A DNA stretch of 64,000 bases, taken from Pseudonocardia autotrophica (GTDB taxonomy: Bacteria; Actinomycetota; Actinomycetes; Mycobacteriales; Pseudonocardiaceae). The stretch is from contig NZ_AP018920.1 in NCBI RefSeq assembly GCF_003945385.1, forward strand, positions 1,984,001 to 2,048,000, in the 5' to 3' direction. The position numbers and the translations under genes were made by a program. Below, piece by piece: positions 26,411-34,465 of the stretch; positions within the stretch are counted from its first letter, which is position 1, and each line of letters begins with the position of its first letter. The notes under the pieces were generated by a model. That model was not told the origin of the DNA. It saw only the letters and a list, made by a program, of their open reading frames with translations, and did not search any database.

Positions 26411-28165
26411 TTGACCCGGATGTCGTCGCTGTTCCTGCGCACCCTGCGTGAGGACCCGGCCGACGCGGAGGTGCCCAGCCACAAGCTGCTGGTCCGCGCC
26501 GGCTATGTCCGTCGCGTCGCCCCGGGCGTCTACTCCTGGCTGCCGCTCGGTCTCAAGGTGCTCCGCCGCATCGAGGCCGTCGTGCGCGAGGAGATGGACG
26601 CCATGGGCGGCCAGGAGATCCAGTTCCCGGCGCTGCTGCCGCGCGAGCCGTACGAGACGACGAACCGGTGGACCGAGTACGGCCCGAACCTGTTCCGGCT
26701 CAAGGACCGCAAGGGTTCGGACTACCTGCTCGGGCCCACCCACGAGGAGCTGTTCACGCTCGCGGTGAAGGGCGAGTACTCGTCCTACAAGGACTTCCCG
26801 GTCGTGCTCTACCAGATCCAGAACAAGTACCGCGACGAGGAACGGCCCCGTGCGGGCATCCTGCGCGGCCGCGAGTTCCTGATGAAGGACTCCTACTCGT
26901 TCGACCTGACCGACGAGGGTCTGGCCGAGTCCTACCAGCGGCACCGTGACACCTACGTCCGGATGTTCGACCGGCTCGGCCTGAACTACGTGATCGTGGC
27001 GGCGACGTCCGGCGCGATGGGCGGATCGGCGTCCGAGGAGTTCCTGGCGGAGTCCGCGACCGGCGAGGACACCTTCGTCCGCGGGCCCGGCGGGTACGCG
27101 GCGAACGTCGAGGCCGTGACCACACCCGCGCCCCCGCAGATCCCGCTGGAGGGGCTGCCCGTCGCGCAGGTGCACCACACGCCGGACACGCCGACCATCG
27201 CCGCCCTGGTCGACTTCCTGAACGCCCACCCCGAGAGCAGCGCCGGCCGGACCTTCACCGCGGCCGACACCCTGAAGAACGTCCTGGTCAAGATCAGGCA
27301 GCCGGGCGCGACGGACTGGGAGCTGCTCGGCGTCGGTGTGCCCGGCGACCGCGAGGTCGACATGAAGCGGCTCGAGGCGTCCCTCGAACCGGCCCAGGTC
27401 GAGCTGCTCGAGGAGGCCGACTTCGCCCGCAACCCGTTCCTGGTGAAGGGCTACATCGGCCCGGGCGCGCTCGCCGCGAACGGCGTGCGCTTCCTCGTCG
27501 ATCCGCGGATCGTCAGCGGCACCGCGTGGGTGACCGGCGCCGACAAGGCCGACCACCACGTCGTCGACCTGGTCTGCGGGCGGGACTTCACCCCGGACGG
27601 CACGATCGAGGCGGCCGAGGTGCGCGCCGGTGATCCCTCGCCCGGCGGCGAGGGCGTGCTGGAGGCCGCCCGCGGCATCGAGATCGGGCACATCTTCCAG
27701 CTCGGCCGCAAGTACGCCGACGCGTTCGGGCTCGACGCGCTCGGCCCGGACTCGAAGCCGGTCCGGATCACGATGGGCTCCTACGGCGTCGGGGTGTCCC
27801 GGCTGGTCGCGGTGATCGCCGAGCAGAGCCACGACGAGCACGGACTGGTCTGGCCGCGCGCGGTCGCGCCCTACGACGTGCACGTCGTCGTCGCGGGCAA
27901 GTCCGCGGAGCTGCTGGCCGGCGGCGAGGAGATCGCCGCCGAGCTGGAGCGCCAGGGCCTGGACGTGATCCTGGACGACCGCAAGGCGTCGCCGGGCGTG
28001 AAGTTCGCCGACGCGGAGCTGGTCGGGGTGCCGACGATCGTGGTCGTCGGGCGCGGGCTGGCCGACGGGAAGGTCGAGCTGAAGGACCGGGCGAGCGGCG
28101 AGCGGACCGAGATCGCCCGCGACGGCGCCGCCGAGCACGTCGCCGGGATCGTCCGCGGGGTCTGA
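26408..28165 (+). CDS. proS: Prolyl-tRNA synthetase (bacterial type)
   Basis: A 585-residue class II aminoacyl-tRNA synthetase charging tRNA-Pro. Motif 1 is near [17 protein letters not shown], motif 2 in FRDEER-like form ([26 protein letters not shown]), and motif 3 in [10 protein letters not shown]. The editing (INS) domain lies between motifs 2 and 3 (about residues 220-400, with KNVLVKI and [15 protein letters not shown]). The anticodon-binding domain ends the protein. GTG 26408 is favoured by the -10 spacing; ATG 26420 is possible. The order proS, secreted and ferritin-like genes, rimP is that of Mycobacterium. Confidence 0.97.
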   Translation: MLTRMSSLFLRTLREDPADAEVPSHKLLVRAGYVRRVAPGVYSWLPLGLKVLRRIEAVVREEMDAMGGQEIQFPALLPREPYETTNRWTEYGPNLFRLKDRKGSDYLLGPTHEELFTLAVKGEYSSYKDFPVVLYQIQNKYRDEERPRAGILRGREFLMKDSYSFDLTDEGLAESYQRHRDTYVRMFDRLGLNYVIVAATSGAMGGSASEEFLAESATGEDTFVRGPGGYAANVEAVTTPAPPQIPLEGLPVAQVHHTPDTPTIAALVDFLNAHPESSAGRTFTAADTLKNVLVKIRQPGATDWELLGVGVPGDREVDMKRLEASLEPAQVELLEEADFARNPFLVKGYIGPGALAANGVRFLVDPRIVSGTAWVTGADKADHHVVDLVCGRDFTPDGTIEAAEVRAGDPSPGGEGVLEAARGIEIGHIFQLGRKYADAFGLDALGPDSKPVRITMGSYGVGVSRLVAVIAEQSHDEHGLVWPRAVAPYDVHVVVAGKSAELLAGGEEIAAELERQGLDVILDDRKASPGVKFADAELVGVPTIVVVGRGLADGKVELKDRASGERTEIARDGAAEHVAGIVRGV

Positions 28166-28178
28166 CCGGGCGCCGGGA

Positions 28179-28949
28179 TCAGCCCGGGCGGGTCGCCGAC
28201 GACGCGAGCTCGCCGGGCGCGTCCCGGCTCACCGGGTCGCCCGGCCCGCCGCCGACGTCCGCGGCGACGAGCAGCATCGCCACCCCGGTCGAGCCGTCCC
28301 TGGCCTGGGTGCGCGGCACCGCGAGCACCCCGACGGTGCCGTCGGTGGCCCGGCAGCCGGGCCGGCCGGCGGCGGTCCCGTCGGTGCGCACCGTCGCCTC
28401 GACCCACACGCCGTCCTCGGCGTCGTCCGGCCCGGGACGCGGTCCGGCCGGACCGACCGCGACCTGCGGGGTGGCACCGGCGTAGGCGGCCTCGCCCGCA
28501 CCGCGGGCGAACGCCTGGGCGGCCTCGGCCACGCTCGTCCCGGCCGGGACCGCGACCAGCGCGGTCGCGGCCACCCCGCGCGGCGCCGGATCGGCCGGGC
28601 ACTCCCCGGCCGCGAACGGCGGCACCTCGGTGAGACGGGTGAACGGCACCCCGAACACGTCCAGCGGGGCCGCCGGTGCGGAGACCGACGTCCAGCCCTG
28701 CGGCGGCGTCACGACGAACGTGTCCGGCGGCGCGTCGGCCCGACCGGCCGGTGGCGCCGCCGCCGGTTCCGCGGGCGTGTCACCGACCCCGGTCAGTGCG
28801 GCGACCGTGCCCGCCACGAGCAGCACCGCGACCAGCGCGGCCAGCACCGGCCGGAGCCGGCGTGCGCCGGCGGGGGGATCGGGCTCGCCCGGGTGGGCCT
28901 GCGATGCCGTACCCGGACGGCTGTTCGTCGACGTCCGGCCGGAGTTCAC
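28179..28949 (-). CDS. Membrane-anchored secreted protein of unknown function
   Basis: A 256-residue protein with a proline-rich cytoplasmic start, one transmembrane helix (about residues 33-53, RPVLAALVAVLLVAGTVAAL) and an exported C-terminal domain. That domain begins FVVTPPQGWTSV, with two Cys that could pair (GECPADP and RPGCRATDG). I do not recognise a named family with certainty; it resembles the DUF8017-like lipid or cell-wall associated actinobacterial proteins in layout only. GTG start at 28949. Its stop is 13 bp from the proS stop (convergent), so both must end in a very short GC-rich gap. Confidence 0.62.
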   Translation of the reverse strand: MNSGRTSTNSRPGTASQAHPGEPDPPAGARRLRPVLAALVAVLLVAGTVAALTGVGDTPAEPAAAPPAGRADAPPDTFVVTPPQGWTSVSAPAAPLDVFGVPFTRLTEVPPFAAGECPADPAPRGVAATALVAVPAGTSVAEAAQAFARGAGEAAYAGATPQVAVGPAGPRPGPDDAEDGVWVEATVRTDGTAAGRPGCRATDGTVGVLAVPRTQARDGSTGVAMLLVAADVGGGPGDPVSRDAPGELASSATRPG

Positions 28950-29029
28950 CGGCGAAGCCTACGGCCGAGGGCATCGGCCCGGGACGGGTCCCCGCCGGGC
29001 GGCCGTACCCGGGCGTCCGGCGGTCGGTG

Positions 29030-29440
29030 TCATCCCTGCAACAGCGACAGCCGAACCGACCGGGTCGGGTTGTCGATGTTGGTGTCGACCAGGCAGACCG
29101 ACTGCCAGGTCCCGAGCGCGGGCCGCCCCCCGATCACCGGGATCGTCGTGGAGGGCGGTACGAACGCGGGTAGTACGTGGTCCCGTCCGTGCCCGGCGCT
29201 GCCGTGCCGGTGCAGCCAGCGGTCGTCGGCGGGCAGCAGCTCGCGCAGCCGGGCGAGCAGGTCGGTGTCGCTGCCCGCTCCCGTCTCGATGACGGCGATC
29301 CCGGCGGTGGCGTGCGGGACGAAGATGTTGAGCAGCCCGTCGCCGGCGCCCGCGTCGGTCAGGAAACGCTCGATCCGGGTCGTCAGGTCGACCACGGTCT
29401 CCTCGGAACCGGTCCGGATCTCGATCAGCTCACTGTGCAC
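29030..29440 (-). CDS. YjbQ/UPF0047 family protein
   Basis: A 136-residue YjbQ protein; E. coli YjbQ has weak thiamine-phosphate synthase activity and the family role is unsettled. The two signature segments are intact: FVPHATAGIAVIE and RHGSAGHGRDHVLPAF with the metal-binding histidines, then GTWQSVCLVDTN. GTG 29440 has TAGGGT (29448-29453) exactly 7 nt upstream, suggesting a leaderless transcript. GGAGG abuts the start too closely to serve. It is divergent from the aminotransferase-fold gene, whose start is 37 bp away. Confidence 0.88.
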   Translation of the reverse strand: MHSELIEIRTGSEETVVDLTTRIERFLTDAGAGDGLLNIFVPHATAGIAVIETGAGSDTDLLARLRELLPADDRWLHRHGSAGHGRDHVLPAFVPPSTTIPVIGGRPALGTWQSVCLVDTNIDNPTRSVRLSLLQG

Positions 29441-29477
29441 CCTCCGGACCCTAGGACCACGGATAGGCTCGGGCAGC

Positions 29478-30545
29478 GTGGAACGCACGATGACGGTCTT
29501 CGGGCGCGAGCTGCCGCGCCGTCCCGGCTACCTCAACACAGCGAGCATCGGTGTCCCGCCGCTGGACGCGTCCACCGCGGTCACCGATGCGGTCCGGGCG
29601 TGGGCCGGTGGCACGTCGTCGCCCCGGGACTTCGACGACGCGGTGGAGACCGCCCGGGCCGGGTTCGCCGCGATCACCGGGGTACCGGTCGCCGACGTCG
29701 CCCAGGGCGCGACGGTGTCCGGCTTGATCGGGCCGCTCGCGACGGCCGTCCCGGACGGAACCCGGGTACTGGTGGCGCAGGGTGAGTTCTCCAGCGTGAC
29801 CCGGCCGTTCGCGCTGCAGGCGCACCGAGGCGTCCGGGTGCGCGAGGTGCCGCTCGACGAGCTGGCCGGGCACGCCGCGGAGCACGATCTCGTCGCGGTG
29901 TCGGTGGTGCAGTCCGCGGACGGCCGGATCGCCGATCTCGACGGACTGTTCGCCGCCCGGGAGCGCTCCGGCTTCCGGCTGCTGCTCGACGTGACGCAGG
30001 CCGCGGGATGGCTGCCGCTGCGGCTCGACCGGGCGGACGCCGTGGCCGGGGCCGGCTACAAGTGGCTGCTCGCTCCGCGCGGTGCCGCCTGGCTGGCCCA
30101 GCGACCGTCCTGGGTGGACGGGCCGGGCGGTCGCTGGCCGGAGGTCGTCCGGTCCGGCGCGGGCTGGTACGGCACCCGGGACCGCTGGGGCGACGGGCTC
30201 TACACCCCCGATCCCGCCGCCCGGCCCGGGCCGGCCGGCGCCGAGGAGGCGCCGGTGTGGTGGGCCCACGTCGGGGCCGCCGTCACCGTGCCCTGGCTGG
30301 CCTCGCTCGATCCGCAGCAGCTGCGGGCGCACTGCGCCGGGCTCGCCGACGCGCTGCGGGAGCGGCTGGACATGCCGGCCCGCGGTTCGGCGATCGTCGC
30401 GGTCCGGACCGACGGCGCAGCCGAGCGCCTGGCCCGGGCCGGGATCTCCGCCGCGGTGCGGGGCGGAGCGGCCCGGCTGGCGTTCCACCTGACGAACACC
30501 ATCGACGACGTGGAACTCGCCGCGTCGGCGCTGCGCACGGGCTGA
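29478..30545 (+). CDS. Aminotransferase class V-fold PLP protein
   Basis: A 355-residue fold-type I PLP enzyme of the class V (cysteine-desulfurase/selenocysteine-lyase-like) group. The PLP lysine is in AGAGYKWLLAPRG (about residue 195), preceded by LLLDVTQAAGW with the PLP-ring Asp and by VQSADGRIADLDGL. There is no active-site Cys loop of the NifS type, so desulfurase activity is doubtful. The substrate is unknown. GTG 29478 lies 8 nt after TAGGCT (29464-29469), a leaderless pattern; ATG 29490 is the alternative. Confidence 0.86.
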   Translation: MERTMTVFGRELPRRPGYLNTASIGVPPLDASTAVTDAVRAWAGGTSSPRDFDDAVETARAGFAAITGVPVADVAQGATVSGLIGPLATAVPDGTRVLVAQGEFSSVTRPFALQAHRGVRVREVPLDELAGHAAEHDLVAVSVVQSADGRIADLDGLFAARERSGFRLLLDVTQAAGWLPLRLDRADAVAGAGYKWLLAPRGAAWLAQRPSWVDGPGGRWPEVVRSGAGWYGTRDRWGDGLYTPDPAARPGPAGAEEAPVWWAHVGAAVTVPWLASLDPQQLRAHCAGLADALRERLDMPARGSAIVAVRTDGAAERLARAGISAAVRGGAARLAFHLTNTIDDVELAASALRTG

Positions 30546-30600
30546 GGCCCGCCACCGGTGCTGCCGGGCCGGGCGGTGGCTCAGCGGCCCGGAGAGCCGA

Positions 30601-30906
30601 TCACGGGTAGGCGCCGGTCATGACGTCCCAGGCGCCGCTGGCCGGGGTGCAGACCGGGTAGCGCGCGCTGCAGGCGTCGAGTGCGGGACCCACGACGTCC
30701 TGGAACTGGGCCTCGCCGGAGTCGGAGCCGGGCTCCGGCGCCTGGCGGGGCGGCAGCGGGATGAGGCCGTGGTCGCGGCCGTCGTCGATGTTGGGGGGCG
30801 GCTCGGCCGCGGTGGCGATCGCGGGGGTGAGGAGCAGCCCGCCGCCGAGTGCGAGCGCCGCGGCTCCGGCGGCGATCCGGGAGAAGGTCCTGGCCGGGGT
30901 GGTCAT
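30601..30906 (-). CDS. Small secreted protein
   Basis: A 101-residue protein with a clear Sec signal peptide (basic start, hydrophobic AAGAAALALGGGLLL, cleavage after ATAA) and an acidic, proline-rich mature part of about 70 residues with two Cys (DACSARYPVC). No family recognised. ATG 30906 has AGGAG 10 nt upstream. The mature protein may be a small cell-wall or extracellular factor; nothing more can be said. Confidence 0.7.
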   Translation of the reverse strand: MTTPARTFSRIAAGAAALALGGGLLLTPAIATAAEPPPNIDDGRDHGLIPLPPRQAPEPGSDSGEAQFQDVVGPALDACSARYPVCTPASGAWDVMTGAYP

Positions 30907-31033
30907 GTCGTCGCGCTCCTGCCGGGCTCGAGGGTCGTGTGCCATCCGTTGTGGACTGCTGGACCGAACGAACGTAACAGCACGGCCGAACGGAGCACGT
31001 CCGGACGGTTCGCCCGGAGCACCGGCTCGTCGG

Positions 31034-31516
31034 TCAGCCGCGGCCGGGGAACACCGGGATCGCCGGGCTCTGCTCGGTCGCGCCGCGCCAGAACGCGCAC
31101 CGCACGGTGGACTCGATCATCCGGGTGAGCCCGGCCTCCCGCATCTCGCGGCTGGGCGCCCGCTCGACCAGTGAACGCCACGCCGCCGCGGTGTCGGTCT
31201 CCGCGGTGACCAGCAGCGCGCTCGCCGACAGCTCGTCGACGACCGGCTGCGGCGGGGTGTAGGCGGGCTGGGCCGACACCGGCCGCTCGCCCAGCTCGGT
31301 GAGTGCCTCGCTGACCTCGCGGCGCAGGGTCCGGTGCGCCTCGAGCTCGGTCCTGGCCCGGGTCGCGGTCTCCGGCGGGAGGAACGCCAGCGCCGTCGAG
31401 TACGCCCAGATCGCGGCGTGCTCACCGGCCAGCGAACGCTGCAGCGCCTCCTTCGCGACCTGGGCCGAGGGCTGCTCGGCGCCGTCGTCCTGGGCGGGCG
31501 CGCGACGCGGGCTCAC
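31034..31516 (-). CDS. Ferritin-like domain protein (DUF4439)
   Basis: A 160-residue helical protein of the DUF4439 ferritin-like group. Helix 1 has LQRSLAGEHAAIWAYSTALAFLP, helix 2 ELEAHRTLRREVSEAL, with the H..R pattern of the family. Whether it binds a metal is unclear, as only some ferritin-type ligands (E, H) are visible. GTG 31516 has AGGAGG 6 nt upstream. It follows the Tat lipoprotein gene by 25 bp on the same strand and is probably cotranscribed. In Mycobacterium a similar pair sits between proS and rimP, so this is a conserved actinobacterial locus. Confidence 0.8.
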   Translation of the reverse strand: MSPRRAPAQDDGAEQPSAQVAKEALQRSLAGEHAAIWAYSTALAFLPPETATRARTELEAHRTLRREVSEALTELGERPVSAQPAYTPPQPVVDELSASALLVTAETDTAAAWRSLVERAPSREMREAGLTRMIESTVRCAFWRGATEQSPAIPVFPGRG

Positions 31517-31541
31517 GGGGTACCTCCTGCGCTCGTGCGGC

Positions 31542-32024
31542 TCACTGCAACACCACCACGTAGGCGGCGCAGCAGGCGGCGACCTCGGCGACCAGGCCCG
31601 CCTGCTGGGCGGACGCCTCGATGACCACCTCGCCCGCGGTGCGTGCGGACCCGTCGACCGAGTCGCGGACCGCGACGACGTCGGCGGACGGCGGCGTCGC
31701 GGGGACCGGTGCCGATCCGGGCGGGCGCCCGCCGGCCTGATCCAGCGCGGCGGCGTGCTCCAGCCGGGCCGCGCGCAGCGGCTCCAGCCGGCCGGCCAGC
31801 GCCGGATCCGAGGTCACGGCGGCGGCCGCCAGCGCGGCGTCCCGCCGGGCGGCGTCGGCCATCGCCAGCAGCGCCTCGCTCGCGTCGGCCCGCCGGTCGG
31901 TGCCGGGGGAGCAGGCCGCGAGCACCGGGGGCAGCGCGACGACCGCGGCCGCCGACATCAGCACCTGGCGCCGGTTGAGCGCCGGCCCGGCCACACCCGC
32001 CACCGCACGTCTCCGGTCCCTCAC
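31542..32024 (-). CDS. Tat-exported lipoprotein, ferritin-like relative
   Basis: A 160-residue exported protein. The N-terminus has a twin-arginine motif (NRRQVLM) and a lipobox LAAC (Cys near residue 38), so it should be a membrane-anchored lipoprotein outside the cell. The mature part is Ala-rich and helical, with MADAARRDAAL and RLEPLRAARLEHAAAL. Its length and helix pattern resemble the ferritin-like protein encoded next to it. GTG start at 32024; no good ribosome site is visible. It is divergent from rimP over a 273-bp gap. Confidence 0.72.
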   Translation of the reverse strand: MRDRRRAVAGVAGPALNRRQVLMSAAAVVALPPVLAACSPGTDRRADASEALLAMADAARRDAALAAAAVTSDPALAGRLEPLRAARLEHAAALDQAGGRPPGSAPVPATPPSADVVAVRDSVDGSARTAGEVVIEASAQQAGLVAEVAACCAAYVVVLQ

Positions 32025-32133
32025 GAACAGTCATGCTGCCAGCCGAGGTGTGCCCGCTCGTCACCGACCGGGTGAGTACGGATCGGGGGATCCGGCGCGG
32101 CACCGCGACCGCGGGCGCCCCGATCGAACGCGC

Positions 32134-32139
32134 TAGGCT
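32134..32139 (+). promoter_or_regulatory. Possible -10 for the rimP operon
   Basis: TAGGCT matches the -10 elements of the leaderless genes nearby but lies 158 bp before rimP, so a long leader would result. No matching -35 is visible. The rest of the 32025-32297 gap holds GC-rich sequence with partial inverted repeats of GGCCGCCGATCG type. Confidence 0.35.
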
Positions 32140-32297
32140 CATCGGCCGTCCCCTGCTGTCGTCCACGTCCGCCCGAGTCGGACGGTGCCGTGCCCGAGAC
32201 ACGCCGCGCAGCGGGGTCGTCCGGCTGCGGTCGCGGCGGTGGGCCGGATCGGCACCCGACGGCCGCCGATCGACGCGATCACGAGGAGAGTCACCCG

Positions 32298-32900
32298 ATG
32301 CGCAGTCCGGACCCCGCAGCGCTGGAAGACCAGCTGCGCGGAGTGCTCGAGCCCCTGGTCCTGGAGGCCGGGCTGGAGATCGACGCCGTCGAGGTCCGTA
32401 CCGCCGGGAGGCGGCACGCCGTGAAGCTGGTCGTCGACCTGCCCGAGAGCTCCTCGGCGACCGGCATCGACCTGGACGTGATCGCCCGGCTCAGCCGGGC
32501 CGCGGCCGCCGAGCTGGACCCGCACGAGCACCTCATCGAGGGCTCGTACACCCTCGAGGTGACCTCGCCCGGGGTGGACCGGCCGCTCACCCGTCCCCGG
32601 CACTGGCAGCGGAACTTCCTGCGCCTGGCCCGGATCACCCTGGTCGGCGGGGACACCCTGGAGGCCAGGATCGGCCGGGCCGGTGACGACCGGGTCGAGG
32701 TCGCACTGCCGGGCCGTAAGCCCGAGCTGCGCGAGCTCGCCTACACCGAGGTGGAGAACGCCCAGGTGCAGGTGGAGTTCAAGGCCGCCCCGGCCGCCGA
32801 GGCCGCGCTGCTGGGCGCGGACGACAGCAGCAGCGACGACAGCAGCGACAGCAACAGCAGCGACGAGAGCACGGACAGCGCGAACGAGGAGAACCGGTGA
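32298..32900 (+). CDS. rimP: Ribosome maturation factor RimP
   Basis: A 200-residue factor for 30S subunit maturation. The N-terminal domain has [17 protein letters not shown], then [11 protein letters not shown], the family signature, and the C-terminal SH3-like domain ([16 protein letters not shown]). After it come about 30 residues rich in Ser and Asp, encoded by AGC/GAC triplets, absent from shorter homologues. ATG 32298 has GAGGAGAG upstream. GTG of nusA overlaps its stop (GTGA), so the two are translationally coupled. Confidence 0.95.
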   Translation: MRSPDPAALEDQLRGVLEPLVLEAGLEIDAVEVRTAGRRHAVKLVVDLPESSSATGIDLDVIARLSRAAAAELDPHEHLIEGSYTLEVTSPGVDRPLTRPRHWQRNFLRLARITLVGGDTLEARIGRAGDDRVEVALPGRKPELRELAYTEVENAQVQVEFKAAPAAEAALLGADDSSSDDSSDSNSSDESTDSANEENR

Positions 32901-33937
32901 ACGTCGACATCCCCGCGCTGCGGGCCATCGAGCGGGACAAGGAGATCCCCTTCGAGACGGTGCTCGACGCCATCGAGACGGCGTTGCTGACCGCGTACAA
33001 GCACACCGACGGCCACCACCCGGACGCCCGGGTGGAGATCGACCGCAAGTCCGGGGTCGTCCGGGTGATGGCCCGGGACTCCGCCGACCGGGCCGAGGAC
33101 GGCACCCCCGGTCCCGAGTTCGACGACACCCCGGACGGTTTCGGCCGGGTCGCCGCGACCACCGCCCGCCAGGTGATCGTGCAGCGCCTGCGGGACGCCG
33201 AGCACGAGCGCACCTACGGCGAGTTCGCCACCAAGGAGGGCGAGATCGTCGCCGGCGTCGTGCAGCGCGACGCCCGGGCGAACGCCCGCGGCATGGTGGT
33301 CGTCGCGCTCGGCGGGTCCGGGGGCACGGAGGCCGTGCTGCCCGCGGCCGAGCAGGTGCCCGGTGAGGTCTACCGGCACGGTGACCGGATCCGCTGTTTC
33401 GTGATCGGCGTGCACCGCGGTCCCCGCGGAACCTCGATCACGCTGTCCCGCACCCACCCGAACCTGGTGCGCAAGCTGTTCGCGCTGGAGGTCCCGGAAC
33501 TGGTGGACGGGACGGTCGAGATCGTCTCGGTGGCCCGGGAGGCCGGCTTCCGCTCGAAGATCGCGGTCCGCTCCACCCGCCAGGGGCTCAACGCGAAGGG
33601 CGCCTGCATCGGTCCGATGGGCGCCCGCGTCCGCGGCGTGATGGCCGAGCTGGCCGGCGAGAAGATCGACATCATCGACTGGTCCGAGGACCCCGCCGAG
33701 TTCGTCGGCAACGCGCTCTCGCCGTCCAAGGTGGTCTCGGTCACCGTGCTGGACGAGCGCGCCCGGATCGCCCGCGTCGTCGTCCCGGACTTCCAGCTGT
33801 CGCTGGCGATCGGCAAGGAGGGGCAGAACGCCCGCCTGGCCGCCCGGCTGACCGGCTGGAAGATCGACATCCGGAGCGATGCCGACCCGCGCGACCCGGT
33901 CGGCCCCGGCGGTGACCCGGTCGAGGAGCTGTCGTAG
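32897..33937 (+). CDS. nusA: Transcription termination/antitermination factor NusA
   Basis: A 346-residue RNA-polymerase-binding factor acting in pausing, termination and rRNA antitermination. The N-terminal polymerase-binding domain has the added actinobacterial insert ([17 protein letters not shown]). An S1 domain follows ([10 protein letters not shown]), then two KH domains ([25 protein letters not shown] and [23 protein letters not shown]). It lacks the C-terminal acidic repeats of E. coli NusA, as is normal for actinobacteria. The GTG start overlaps the rimP stop. Confidence 0.97.
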   Translation: MNVDIPALRAIERDKEIPFETVLDAIETALLTAYKHTDGHHPDARVEIDRKSGVVRVMARDSADRAEDGTPGPEFDDTPDGFGRVAATTARQVIVQRLRDAEHERTYGEFATKEGEIVAGVVQRDARANARGMVVVALGGSGGTEAVLPAAEQVPGEVYRHGDRIRCFVIGVHRGPRGTSITLSRTHPNLVRKLFALEVPELVDGTVEIVSVAREAGFRSKIAVRSTRQGLNAKGACIGPMGARVRGVMAELAGEKIDIIDWSEDPAEFVGNALSPSKVVSVTVLDERARIARVVVPDFQLSLAIGKEGQNARLAARLTGWKIDIRSDADPRDPVGPGGDPVEELS

Positions 33938-33990
33938 CCGGGAAGCGGGCGGGGCAGGTCGCGGTCGGCACGGCGGAGACGGGCGAGGGA

Positions 33991-34368
33991 ATGCCCGATC
34001 GGTCCTCTGCGCTACACTCACAGGCGGTCCGCGGCCGCGGTCCGTCGCCTGCACGCCCCCGGTCGATACCGATCAGGACGTGCGTGGGGTGCCGGACCCG
34101 GGAACGGGCCGAGACACTGTTGCGAGTGGTCGCGGAGAACGGACATGTCGTCCCGGATCCGGATCGCCGCCTCCCCGGCCGGGGTGCCTGGTTGCACCCC
34201 GAGACGGGGTGCCTCGACCGGGCCGAGCGCCGCTCGGCGTTCAGTCGGGCGTTGCGCGTCCGAGCTCCACTGGACGCCACGGCCGTACGGCTCCGGATAC
34301 AGGATCAGCAGGGGTCGGGGAGCCTCCCCGGCCCGTCATCGGAAGAAAGCAAGGTCGACCAGTCATGA
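33991..34368 (+). CDS. ylxR: YlxR (DUF448) family RNA-binding protein
   Basis: A 125-residue protein containing the YlxR/DUF448 domain, found between nusA and infB in most Gram-positives; homologues bind RNA and modulate RNase P. The core begins IRTCVGCRTRERAETLLRVV and continues GRGAWLHPETGCLDRAERRSAF. The first 28 residues and the Ser/Gln-rich tail are not part of the domain, so the true start may lie inside, though ATG 33991 has a GAGG upstream. A TACACT element at 34013 may be an internal promoter. Confidence 0.88.
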   Translation: MPDRSSALHSQAVRGRGPSPARPRSIPIRTCVGCRTRERAETLLRVVAENGHVVPDPDRRLPGRGAWLHPETGCLDRAERRSAFSRALRVRAPLDATAVRLRIQDQQGSGSLPGPSSEESKVDQS

Positions 34369-34465
34369 GCCAGCAGTGAAGATCGCACCATGATCGTGCT
34401 TCGACACTAGGTTCGAGGTCGAGCGGGATGCTGCCGCCCGGCCTCCGGTCAGGACAAGGAGAGCA